From Pelagimonas sp017744045 (lineage in GTDB: Bacteria; Pseudomonadota; Alphaproteobacteria; Rhodobacterales; Rhodobacteraceae), in the NCBI RefSeq assembly GCF_017744045.1, contig NZ_JAGHRD010000014.1: a DNA stretch of 64,000 bases. One strand, given 5' to 3'. The position numbers were made by a program, and so were the translations under genes. Below, piece by piece: positions 1-7,068 of the stretch. The notes below the pieces were generated by a model. The model ran no database searches. It saw nothing but the letters and a program-made list of their open reading frames with translations, and was not told the origin of the DNA. Each line of letters starts with the position of its first letter. Positions within the stretch are counted from its first letter, which is position 1.

Positions 1-93
1 TACAACACCGTCAGGCCGCACAGCGCATTAGGCTATCGCCCACCCGCGACAGAAAGCATCGTTCCGATGGACCAGAGGCCGACGATGCACTAA
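1..93 (+). pseudogene. C-terminal tail of an IS transposase (integrase core), cut by the window edge
   Basis: The reading frame open at base 1 gives YNTVRPHSALGYRPP and stops at 91-93. The RPHSALGYRPP signature is the usual C-terminus of DDE integrase-core transposases of the IS3/IS481 type. Only 30 residues lie in the window, so it cannot be said whether the transposase is complete upstream. It sits at the outer side of the accessory island, next to a gene that looks truncated by the insertion. Confidence 0.75.
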
Positions 94-130
94 CAATCAA
101 ACTGGACCACCCGATGGGGGCACGCCAACT
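1..130 (+). mobile_element. Right end of an insertion sequence
   Basis: The stretch after the transposase stop (about 100-130, TGGACCACCCGATGGGGGCA and following) has the position and GC-rich look of an IS terminal inverted repeat. The left end is outside the window, so neither the repeat nor a target-site duplication can be confirmed. The exact right boundary, placed between about 120 and 135, is an estimate. Confidence 0.5.
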
Positions 131-196
131 GAGCAAAATGGTGGGCAGCTAGTTTTCGGGCAGAAGGCGCTGGATCAAATTCATGACCTGCTGAAA

Positions 197-718
197 GTGG
201 ATTTGGACCAGCAGTTCATCAATCAGCTACATCAGACCGTTAAGAGGTTTCGCCCGCAGGTTCTTGCAGTGCCCACACATTCCAACCTTGGCCCAAAACA
301 CGTTGACGTGTCCAAGCAGGCTCAATGGGTACAGAATAGCATTATCAAGACGGCAGAAAAGTTGCGAGATGCGCTTGCGAAAGAGTCGCATATGTTTCGT
401 GGAATTATGTCGCCTCAGGCAGATCAGTTGATAGATACATCGACATATATTCCGATGCTCAACAAGTTGATCGATGAAGCTGATATGGCTTTTGTGGATT
501 TGGACCAGCAAGCCGCACTTGGAATTCGCAATTCTGAACAACTACAATTTGAGATCGTTAAAGAATTGTGGGCCGCGTTTTCGACTCACCTTGGCGAGAA
601 TTTTCACGCTCGCGGACAGAAGAATGCGGATGAAGCTATTCGGGTTGCTTTCGCAGAGGTTTATGGCAAAGGCGAACGCCTCGCAACTCTTTTAAAAGTA
701 ATGAGAAATTCCAGCTAG
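197..718 (+). CDS. Unknown protein, probably 5'-truncated by the adjacent IS
   Basis: 173 codons from a GTG at 197. I do not recognise the family. The protein is soluble, mostly helical and without an obvious enzyme motif. The same frame is open without a stop from base 32, inside the IS tail, straight through to 718, and no convincing ribosome binding site precedes the GTG. Residues upstream of the GTG (frame from 131) read like natural protein. The likely explanation is that the IS inserted into a longer gene and only the 3' part remains. The alternative is a short intact gene with a weak GTG start. It lies directly upstream of the AlpA-like regulators but does not overlap them. Confidence 0.5.
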   Translation: MDLDQQFINQLHQTVKRFRPQVLAVPTHSNLGPKHVDVSKQAQWVQNSIIKTAEKLRDALAKESHMFRGIMSPQADQLIDTSTYIPMLNKLIDEADMAFVDLDQQAALGIRNSEQLQFEIVKELWAAFSTHLGENFHARGQKNADEAIRVAFAEVYGKGERLATLLKVMRNSS

Positions 719-826
719 GCTGAAGCTGGAATAAGCTATCGGCTTTGTAGAACTACCGTTCAGATCTCGCCATCATGTGAAAAGGAGATGGCCATCTCCA
801 TCGTAGCAACCGATGGAGGATCTACT

Positions 827-1096
827 ATGCAAGACACCGACGACCTGCACCCAGATTTTTGCGAAAATGTGCAGGTATTACCAACGAACAAGCTTCTGCT
901 TTCAAGAGCAGATCTAAAGGAGTTGGGAATCTGGCAGTCGAATTCGACACTAATCAGGCTCGAGCAAGCTGGACGATTTCCCCTGCGCATTCGGCTTTCA
1001 GGCGCTTGCGTATGCTGGGACCGCAAGGAGGTTTTGTCTTGGATCGAAGCTCGCAAAGCTGAACGCGCCTCTTGGTGCTATGCAGATGCGAGGTAA
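827..1096 (+). CDS. AlpA-like small DNA-binding protein
   Basis: 89 residues. The ATG at 827 is chosen because GGAGGA (815-820) lies 6 bases upstream; the earlier in-frame ATG at 788 has its purine run almost touching it. The core LLLSRADLKELGIWQSN-STLIRLEQAGRFPLRIRLSG-WDRKEVLSWIEARK has the winged-helix layout of AlpA/excisionase-type proteins: a helix-turn-helix, an R-x-P strand, then a W-x-x-x-EV helix. Such proteins act as activators or excisionases in P4-like satellites and integrative elements. Its place just before a second similar gene and a primase/helicase pair fits control of an integrated element. Family assignment is by motif only. Confidence 0.65.
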   Translation: MQDTDDLHPDFCENVQVLPTNKLLLSRADLKELGIWQSNSTLIRLEQAGRFPLRIRLSGACVCWDRKEVLSWIEARKAERASWCYADAR

Positions 1097-1102
1097 GCCA
1101 CG

Positions 1103-1309
1103 ATGGAAACCACGTACACACGCACCTATTGCCCGAGATGCCTGAGGTACTTGGGCATCAAAAACAGTCCCAAGCACCTCAAGCGATTTGAAGCCAAGGG
1201 GATGTTTCCCAAAAGAATTGGCCCTTCCACATGGAACGCCGAAGAGGTCGATAAATGGTATCTCGCCACTACTGGCGTGCACCCGCCATTTCTCATTTGC
1301 AGAAGCTGA
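1103..1309 (+). CDS. Second AlpA-like small DNA-binding protein
   Basis: 68 residues starting 6 bases after the previous stop. It has YLGIKNSPKHLKRFEAKGMFPKR followed by W-NAEEVDKWYL, the same helix, R-x-P, W-x-x-EV order as its neighbour, although the two are quite divergent. A CPRC pair near the N-terminus could bind metal, but no partner cysteines are close. It is probably co-transcribed with 827-1096. A role in element excision or control of the replication genes is inferred from position. Confidence 0.6.
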   Translation: METTYTRTYCPRCLRYLGIKNSPKHLKRFEAKGMFPKRIGPSTWNAEEVDKWYLATTGVHPPFLICRS

Positions 1310-1422
1310 AAACCGGCACAGGTGGGGCGTCAGGCGCCCCTCCACCCCTCCAAAAAATCGCAATCGGAACCGCCGCGCCAACCGCGTGAACGGTGAAGTT
1401 GCGCCTACCGAAAGGACATATC

Positions 1423-2382
1423 ATGACACCGGAAATTGATGACTTCCTGACGCCCTCGCTTTTTCAGGAAGGCTGGCCGGATCGAACTACAGTGAAAGAG
1501 CAGGACGAGTTTCTGTTCGGGATCTGGGGACCACAGGTATGGGACAGTGTGACGACCTACGCTTCTCTTTGTTTTCGCAAAAAGGGCTCGTCGCGAATGA
1601 TACAGGAGTTCGTGCAGGTCGATGATGACATGTGCGTGGCCGACATCCTGCGCTCCTACAGCCGACACGAGTGGGACCAGTATTTCAGCCCCAATACCTA
1701 CACCCGGAAAAACCGCAAACTCAGCAGCGTCTTCCATGATTGCTGGTTTGGCTGGTGCGACGTGGACGAAGCCGATCCATTTGCATTCAATCCCGAGCCA
1801 TCAATTGTGTGGCAGACGTCACCGGGTCGTACTCAGGCTCTCTGGTGCTGGGGCTGCCCTCACACGCCTGAGATAGCTTCTGCTTACTCCAAGGCGCTTG
1901 CATATCGGTTCGGGGGCGACAAAGGGGGTAGCGCAGCGAACAAGCTCCTGAGGATACCGGGATCGTACAATCACAAGCCGGAATATGGGAAACCGTTCAT
2001 CCCACTCTTGAAGTTCGATCCCACCTGCATGGATGAACGGCCCAAACTGTTGGGCAGTCAGAGAGGCTCATACACAGTCAGCCTTCGAGGTCAGGATTTG
2101 GACCCACATGCATACTCTAAATGGGAGGTGTGGAAAAAGTATCGGCGCAATCTGGACGCCTCGACTAGCTCGCTTATCAGGCACAACACGGTTCGCGCCC
2201 ACGACCGGTCAAATCGGATTTTTGCTATGGTGGCCGGGCTTCACGAGGACGGCGCATCTCTGAACGAAATCGCCAGCGTGATCTGGGCCAGCCCCTATTT
2301 TCGAGACAAGCATGGCGACAACTTGTGCCGTCTTCAGCGTGAAATTCACTCGATTATCGCGAAGGTGGGAGATCCTAAATGA
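1423..2382 (+). CDS. Primase-like protein (archaeo-eukaryotic primase / RepB type)
   Basis: 319 residues. ATG 1423 is preceded by GAAAGGA at good spacing; an in-frame start at 1393 lacks one. The middle of the protein carries FGWCDVDEADP (an acidic D-x-D pair), WQTSPGRTQALW, and ANKLLRIPGSYNHKP. The last resembles the R-x-PG-x-N-x-K signature of AEP/RepB-type primases found in plasmids, phages and satellites. The gene overlaps the downstream AAA ATPase by 4 bases (ATGA), so the two are translationally coupled and likely form a primase-helicase replication pair. The exact family needs a profile search. Confidence 0.7.
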   Translation: MTPEIDDFLTPSLFQEGWPDRTTVKEQDEFLFGIWGPQVWDSVTTYASLCFRKKGSSRMIQEFVQVDDDMCVADILRSYSRHEWDQYFSPNTYTRKNRKLSSVFHDCWFGWCDVDEADPFAFNPEPSIVWQTSPGRTQALWCWGCPHTPEIASAYSKALAYRFGGDKGGSAANKLLRIPGSYNHKPEYGKPFIPLLKFDPTCMDERPKLLGSQRGSYTVSLRGQDLDPHAYSKWEVWKKYRRNLDASTSSLIRHNTVRAHDRSNRIFAMVAGLHEDGASLNEIASVIWASPYFRDKHGDNLCRLQREIHSIIAKVGDPK

Positions 2383-3362
2383 CAACCGAGAAAAAGGAGC
2401 AATTTGTCGATCTGGACACCATCGACCCCAAGAAAGTCGAGTGGCTGTGGGAACCGTTCATCCCGTTCAGCATGATCACGATCATGGAGGGCGATCCCGG
2501 CGTCGGCAAGTCATTCCTTGCGATGCAACTGGCCGTGCAGGTCAGTATCGGTGGGGAGTTGCCCGATGGTCAAAAGGTGGGACGCGGTCGTGTCCTTTAC
2601 CTCAGTGCTGAGGACGACGCAGCCTATACGATCAGGCCGCGCATCGATGCGATGGGGGGCGATCCGTCACGCATTCGGGTTCAGGGTGACTTCCTGTCGC
2701 TGGACGAGAAAGGGCTGCAAGCGCTCATGCGCGAGGTGAAGCGAAAGCCACCGGACCTGCTGATCCTTGACCCGTTGTTTGCCTACATCCCGGCTGGGCA
2801 GGATATCTACAAGCCCAACGTGATCCGGCAGCTTTTGTCTTTCCTGAAAGACATCGCTGAAGCTGGAGAGACTGCCGTGGTGATAATCCGGCACCTGACC
2901 AAGGCCAAGCACGACAAAGCCATCTACAGGGGTGGTGGATCTATGGATGTGATCGGTGCGGCGAGATCGGCATTTTTGGTCTGTGAGCACCCCAATGACG
3001 GTTCCACCAAGCTCGTCGTCCACATCAAACACAACATCGCCAAAAGAGGCCAAACCCAAACCTATGAAATCACTGGCGAAGAAGGGGGGATGGCAACCCT
3101 GAATTGGCTGGGGCCGTCGGACATCACGATAGATGATCTGATTTCTTCCGACAGCGCACCCCGTATGTCGGCACTGGATGAAGCGACCCAGTTCTTGCGC
3201 GTGTTTCTCAAGAACGGGCCGGAACCGTCAATCAAGGTGGAGAAAGAGGCTGCTGCACGCGACATCGCCCCCAAGACCTTGGAACGCGCAAGACGTGCTC
3301 TGGGCGTCAGGTCGAAGAAAAAGGGCAAAGGCTGGTTCCTATCCTTGCCAGACGAAGAATGA
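2379..3362 (+). CDS. RepA-like AAA family ATPase/helicase
   Basis: 327 residues. Walker A GDPGVGKS (about residues 36-43) sits after a strand typical of the RepA/RecA-like AAA_25 fold. Walker B is LLILDPLFAY (about 127-136), followed by RHLTK and GAARSAFLV segments usual in this family. The C-terminal 70 residues (KEAAARDIAPKTLERARRAL) form a helix-turn-helix. Hexameric helicases of this type load at element origins. It overlaps the primase-like gene by ATGA. A 14-bp stem-loop follows the stop codon. Confidence 0.8.
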   Translation: MTTEKKEQFVDLDTIDPKKVEWLWEPFIPFSMITIMEGDPGVGKSFLAMQLAVQVSIGGELPDGQKVGRGRVLYLSAEDDAAYTIRPRIDAMGGDPSRIRVQGDFLSLDEKGLQALMREVKRKPPDLLILDPLFAYIPAGQDIYKPNVIRQLLSFLKDIAEAGETAVVIIRHLTKAKHDKAIYRGGGSMDVIGAARSAFLVCEHPNDGSTKLVVHIKHNIAKRGQTQTYEITGEEGGMATLNWLGPSDITIDDLISSDSAPRMSALDEATQFLRVFLKNGPEPSIKVEKEAAARDIAPKTLERARRALGVRSKKKGKGWFLSLPDEE

Positions 3363-3375
3363 CCACAGTTAGGAT

Positions 3376-3420
3376 TTGAAGTGCGCCAAGAACGCCATCG
3401 ATGATTTTGGCGCATTTCAA
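3376..3420 (+). terminator. Stem-loop after the primase/ATPase operon
   Basis: Bases 3376-3389 (TTGAAGTGCGCCAA) pair with 3407-3420 (TTGGCGCATTTCAA): 13 Watson-Crick pairs and one G-T, with a 17-base loop. It begins 14 bases after the ATPase stop. There is no U run after it, so it may act as a 3' end or processing site rather than a classic intrinsic terminator. Confidence 0.45.
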
Positions 3421-3769
3421 CCCTCAAGTTCGCCATGATGATGCGTGACGCCCTTGGCGATCTTGACGTTCTTGAAATCGGCTAGGGGCTGAAAATCTCG
3501 GAAGTATGCATGACCCCTTGTATGCCCAAAGAGCAAGCGCATCAAAAAACGCCTCCCCCCATCCTCCTGTGGTCACCTTTCACCAATGCCTCAACAGACG
3601 CGGTCTGATGCGCCCGAGACCGACACGCGGACTATTGATCAGGCTTTTGGATGGGAGGCGGACCCGAATAGATGAGTCTTTTCAATCGGTCTGCATTCGG
3701 GTTCATCTGAGTGGGTGTATTCGGGTGCCGCATGGGTGGGTTTACTCATTGGCTGGACTGTCCGGCGCA
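3421..3769. other. Intergenic stretch without a recognisable gene
   Basis: About 350 bases between the replication module and the small membrane protein gene. A plus-strand frame of 121 codons crosses it, but its composition is arginine/proline-rich, it lacks a ribosome binding site, and it runs antisense into the next gene. Short repeats of ATTCGGGT occur at about 3697 and 3720. I see no RNA gene or inverted repeat of note. Confidence 0.5.
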
Positions 3770-4000
3770 TCAATTTTGAACCCAACCCTTGCGATAGAAA
3801 TGGCGCAGCACAATGCTGCGATTGAACAACGGGAAGCCGACCCACAGGCCGTTCAAGGTGAAGAAGGATAAGATTGCCCACCACCACATACCTTTGAAGG
3901 CATAGTAGAATGGGCCGAACAGCAGGCACCACAGGCGATGCCAATTGCCGAGGACAACTTTCTCCTGCCCGTTGAAGCTCCAAGTTGCGCGAATAACCAT
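3770..4000 (-). CDS. Small membrane protein, DUF2628-like
   Basis: 76 residues. On the minus strand AAAGGAGA precedes the ATG at 4000 with 7-base spacing. The sequence WHRLWCLLFGPFYYAFKG-WWWAILSFFTLNG gives two hydrophobic segments broken by a short hinge, followed by a basic HFYRKGW tail. This matches the small DUF2628-type membrane proteins often found on mobile elements. The function is unknown, and superinfection or membrane roles are only conjecture. It stands alone between the replication module and the GIY-YIG gene. Confidence 0.6.
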   Translation of the reverse strand: MVIRATWSFNGQEKVVLGNWHRLWCLLFGPFYYAFKGMWWWAILSFFTLNGLWVGFPLFNRSIVLRHFYRKGWVQN

Positions 4001-4224
4001 TGCGATCTCCTTTCACTGATTGCAGTCGCAACAGCGCAATAAGATCGGGCAGTAGCCGTCGTCAGGGTAATTCCCAGAGAGAACCCCGTCTGCGAGGCGC
4101 ACAGGGGCCAGCATCAGGCTCGGTGTGGCGTCGGGCTGGATATGTCGTGAATGCCGGTCATGCGTCCTGCTGGCTCAATACAACGCGGCCACGCGCGCCT
4201 GTCGCCGTATATGCCGGGGATTTG

Positions 4225-4842
4225 TTAAAGGTCGGGTGAGTCGCGCCCCAGCGCCTTCCTGAGCGCGCTCAAGGTGGGCTTGAACGGATGGCCTGACATA
4301 CTCAGGTTCAAGGGCAAAGGCGGGCCGTTTCTGACGAGCGCTTCCTCTAGCTGCCATGGGGCGTCATGATGGACCACAGAAATCCCTGCATGTTCTTCGA
4401 TCCAAGTTGTCAGCTGTTCTTCGTGATCTTTGGTCATGCGAACTCGACCTCGTGCATCCCTGTAGAATTCGAAGTCCAGTTGATCCTTCAGCAAAGCAGC
4501 GAGGGACAAACGCAGAGTTGAGGATCGGACTGAGCCATGCAGGTGGTTGCGCCAAAGTCGTCGTTTGACGGGCGTGGCTGAACCCGGTTTGGCCGGTTTG
4601 TCCTTTGGCGGCGCAATGCCAATATAGAGCAAGTGCTTGCCTCCAAACTCCAAGCAACCGCCTCTGGGAACCTCAGTAAGCGAGCCATCGATCCACCAGC
4701 CGTACAGCCCATGGGTAACCTCGTGTCCTTCGATGTAGGTCAAAATGTCGGCAGGCCGAATGAGCTTGGCCGGTTCCAATACCTCTTTGGCTGCAACTTG
4801 GTCGGCTTCCATGCCCACCCCAATCTGCGAGCGCCCTCGCAT
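4225..4842 (-). CDS. GIY-YIG nuclease superfamily protein
   Basis: 205 residues. The N-terminal half has GLYGWWID (about 46-53) and LLYIGIAPPK (about 71-80), the paired strands of a GIY-YIG fold, followed by RRLWRNHLHG with the conserved Arg and His region. The C-terminus ends in a conserved LNL-x-HPF-LSALRKAL helix seen in stand-alone members annotated only as GIY-YIG proteins. A nuclease role is inferred from the fold. The first 30 residues may be non-native, since a later Met gives a protein closer to the core. It is transcribed away from the gene at 5124, alone inside the island. Confidence 0.65.
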   Translation of the reverse strand: MRGRSQIGVGMEADQVAAKEVLEPAKLIRPADILTYIEGHEVTHGLYGWWIDGSLTEVPRGGCLEFGGKHLLYIGIAPPKDKPAKPGSATPVKRRLWRNHLHGSVRSSTLRLSLAALLKDQLDFEFYRDARGRVRMTKDHEEQLTTWIEEHAGISVVHHDAPWQLEEALVRNGPPLPLNLSMSGHPFKPTLSALRKALGRDSPDL

Positions 4843-5123
4843 TGACTGGTGATCGGGGTGTTAGCAATCCGCGCGTACACGGACCCTGTGCCTTTAGCCG
4901 GGGCCTGTTGTATAACACAGGCACCCCGACCATAGGGTCAAGGTTTCAGCCGATTGCTCGGCCTAGTACGCGAGGGGTTGCTACGCCCCAACGTGACCGC
5001 GTCTGCCACGTCAGTATCAGTGGTAGCAGCAAACCGAGAAAAGCTAAAGACGGTGTGGGGTTATCCCTGACATCGGTGCGCTCCGCGTCTTATCGATCTG
5101 CATCAGCAACATTGGAGATCGAA

Positions 5124-5321
5124 ATGGCCGACATCGTCACACTCAAAACCCTTTGCGAAGAACTCAAGGTCGACCCACGCGAAGCCCGTGAACGCTTGCG
5201 CGCTGCCGTGGGCGATGCCAAGGCGAACCCGGAATTGGCGAAGGCACGCAAACCCCGCACGCCGTGGCAATGGGTGAAAGGTTCATTGGCAGAAAAGGAA
5301 GCGCGATCAATTTTGGGTTGA
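5124..5321 (+). CDS. Small unknown protein
   Basis: 65 residues from ATG 5124, with GGAG at 5114-5117. The first half (LKTLCEELKVDPREARERLRAA) looks like a short helix-turn-helix or SAP-like helical module; the second half is basic (KARKPRTPWQWVKGS) and ends in a helix. No family was recognised. It probably binds nucleic acid, judging by charge. It is 81 bases upstream of the ABC-3C operon but has its own binding site, so membership in that operon is uncertain. Confidence 0.55.
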   Translation: MADIVTLKTLCEELKVDPREARERLRAAVGDAKANPELAKARKPRTPWQWVKGSLAEKEARSILG

Positions 5322-5402
5322 GATAGACGAATTCAATCTGCGGCCTGGCAAGCTTGTTTCGACCTGCTACCGTTCTGAGAGAAATTAACTTTTTTGGTTT
5401 AA

Positions 5403-6566
5403 ATGAACGTCGCAAGTAAGCCCTCTACGCACAAGGCTGCCGGTCAGTACCTTGGATACTCCGAGCAAGAAGCTCGGTTCTGCTACTATCTGCTCACTTC
5501 GCCTGATGACGCTGTAGTTGTAATGGAAGGTGAAGATGACGTCGCCGTTCGGTTTTCAAACGGCGAAAAAACTCTTGAGCAGGTAAAGAGCGCTACCAAA
5601 CACAATGCTCTCTCTGACTGGTCAAACGATCTTTGGAAAACGATTGGCAATTGGATTGCGGATATCGAGACTGGCGCAGTCGAATTACATCGAACGATGT
5701 TTCGCCTCTACGTCACACCGGTTCAATCTGGCGAAATCGCCGACGCCATACATACCGCGAGCGACGTTCAGACCGCGACGGAGCTAAAGCAACTGATTAT
5801 TGCTAAGCGAAATGCACTATCTAGAAAACCGCGGTGCAACAAATCCGTTGAGACGTTGCTTGGCCTTGGTGAAAGTACACTCCCTGAGTTTCTGGCGAGG
5901 GTGAGTATCGAAAGCACACATGAGCGACCTGAGCATTCCGTTGAGCGTTTGTGGGGGCCAACATATAGCGACGAAACCACTCAGCGGCTCACTAGCTACG
6001 CAATCGGCGTGGCGCGTGACAAAGCCAATGCACAAATCAAATTAGGCCATGAGGGCGCATTAAACGCTGGCTCCTTTAAGAACGAAATTCGGCTCTTCGC
6101 GGCTCGCCTAAATCTGCCAAATTTTTTGGCTAGCACCTCTACTCAACCATCAGACGACGCCGTTACCGAGGTTCATGCGCAACGTCCAAAGTTTGTTCGT
6201 CAGCTTGAGATTATTAACATTGGGCAGGACCAAGAAACGCGAGCTGTAGCAGACTACCTTCGGGCATCAGCCGACAAGACAATTTGGGCCGAAGAGGGTG
6301 ATATCGTGCAAGGTGACTTGGACACCTCATTGGTCCGCTCTTTTCAACTGCATAAGAGTGAGGTCGAAGATCTACATGCGGAGCATTCTGAAGAAGTCCA
6401 AGGTCGACAAACTCTCAGGTTGTGTTTGAGAACTAGTGCAAAATTAGCCGGCCAAGAGGTGCCGGATCATTTCATTCCGGGCTCCTATCATGAACTAGCG
6501 GATGAACCAGAGGGGGAAGTTGGTTGGCATCCCAATCATCAGGCCATTTTGAGTGAGGATAAATGA
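5403..6566 (+). CDS. ABC-3C system effector with PD-(D/E)xK-like nuclease domain
   Basis: 387 residues. The N-terminal 90 residues show AAGQYLGYSEQEARFCYYLL, then VVMEGEDDVAV (acidic E42, E44-D45-D46) and LEQVKSA (Q60-V61-K62). The spacing matches the D...(E/Q)xK core of DUF4297-like restriction-endonuclease folds. The remaining 290 residues are a helical region typical of ABC-3C effectors, with a C-terminal recognition domain that couples to the middle component. The stop is directly followed by the ATG of the middle component at 6567. In three-component ABC systems, described by comparative genomics as conflict systems, the ATPase senses a target and releases the effector. Nuclease activity here is inferred, not shown. 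Confidence 0.7.
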   Translation: MNVASKPSTHKAAGQYLGYSEQEARFCYYLLTSPDDAVVVMEGEDDVAVRFSNGEKTLEQVKSATKHNALSDWSNDLWKTIGNWIADIETGAVELHRTMFRLYVTPVQSGEIADAIHTASDVQTATELKQLIIAKRNALSRKPRCNKSVETLLGLGESTLPEFLARVSIESTHERPEHSVERLWGPTYSDETTQRLTSYAIGVARDKANAQIKLGHEGALNAGSFKNEIRLFAARLNLPNFLASTSTQPSDDAVTEVHAQRPKFVRQLEIINIGQDQETRAVADYLRASADKTIWAEEGDIVQGDLDTSLVRSFQLHKSEVEDLHAEHSEEVQGRQTLRLCLRTSAKLAGQEVPDHFIPGSYHELADEPEGEVGWHPNHQAILSEDK

Positions 6567-7067
6567 ATGCTGGACGAACCGCAAAACTACTCCGAGCTTG
6601 AAGTCACTCAGAACCCAGCGTTGGGAGCATATGTGCTTTGGCAGTTCGGCCTTGGCCACCAAAAAACCAATTCCGATCCAGCACCTTTTCCCTTGTGCTT
6701 CTTAGTTTTGCCAATGGTCTATCATGCACAAACGCTGGCTTGCATTTCTTCGACCTTAGAAAGTTCGGGTTTGGGTAAGTTCGTTCAGAAGATGAATGAT
6801 AATCGTGAGGAGTTGTTGGCACTTCATGGGCGTGCGTTGGCAATGCGTCCATTGAGCTTAAACTCAATCGTGCTTGGCACCTCGCGAAAGCTGCTTTCAC
6901 CCAGCTACGAAAATGCGAAGATCAGAGCGACGTCGCCCGAACTGATTGCCAAGGCAAAAATACCTGAAAGAATCAAAAAAATTGGGCCAGCCTCCTATAA
7001 AGTAGGAGTTTGGTTTTCCCAGCTCGATACGGTGCAGATTGTCAGAGCGCTCAACGTGAGTTTGTAA
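6567..7067 (+). CDS. ABC-3C system middle component
   Basis: 166 residues, starting immediately after the effector stop and ending one base before the ATPase ATG at 7069. The sequence opens with NPALGAYVLWQFGLGH and continues FPLCFLVLPMVYH, as in short middle components of three-component ABC systems, where ALGA..LW.F and LPLV(L/Y)H strands are typical. The C-terminus KKIGPASYKVGVWFSQLD-TVQIVRALNV also fits the family, which often ends by contacting the ATPase. No catalytic motif is seen. It is thought to bridge the ATPase and effector. Identification rests on motifs plus strict gene order. Confidence 0.75.
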   Translation: MLDEPQNYSELEVTQNPALGAYVLWQFGLGHQKTNSDPAPFPLCFLVLPMVYHAQTLACISSTLESSGLGKFVQKMNDNREELLALHGRALAMRPLSLNSIVLGTSRKLLSPSYENAKIRATSPELIAKAKIPERIKKIGPASYKVGVWFSQLDTVQIVRALNVSL

Positions 7068-7068
7068 G

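Noticed and set aside
3506..3871. A 121-codon plus-strand ORF after the RepA-like gene
   Set aside because: It has no ribosome binding site and low-complexity Arg/Pro/Ser composition, and it overlaps antisense the better supported small membrane protein gene.
4880..5060. Hairpin-rich stretch upstream of the 65-aa protein as a possible RNA gene
   Set aside because: Only one convincing stem (GCCTGT/ACAGGC, about 4904-4923) and no wider architecture; not enough to name.
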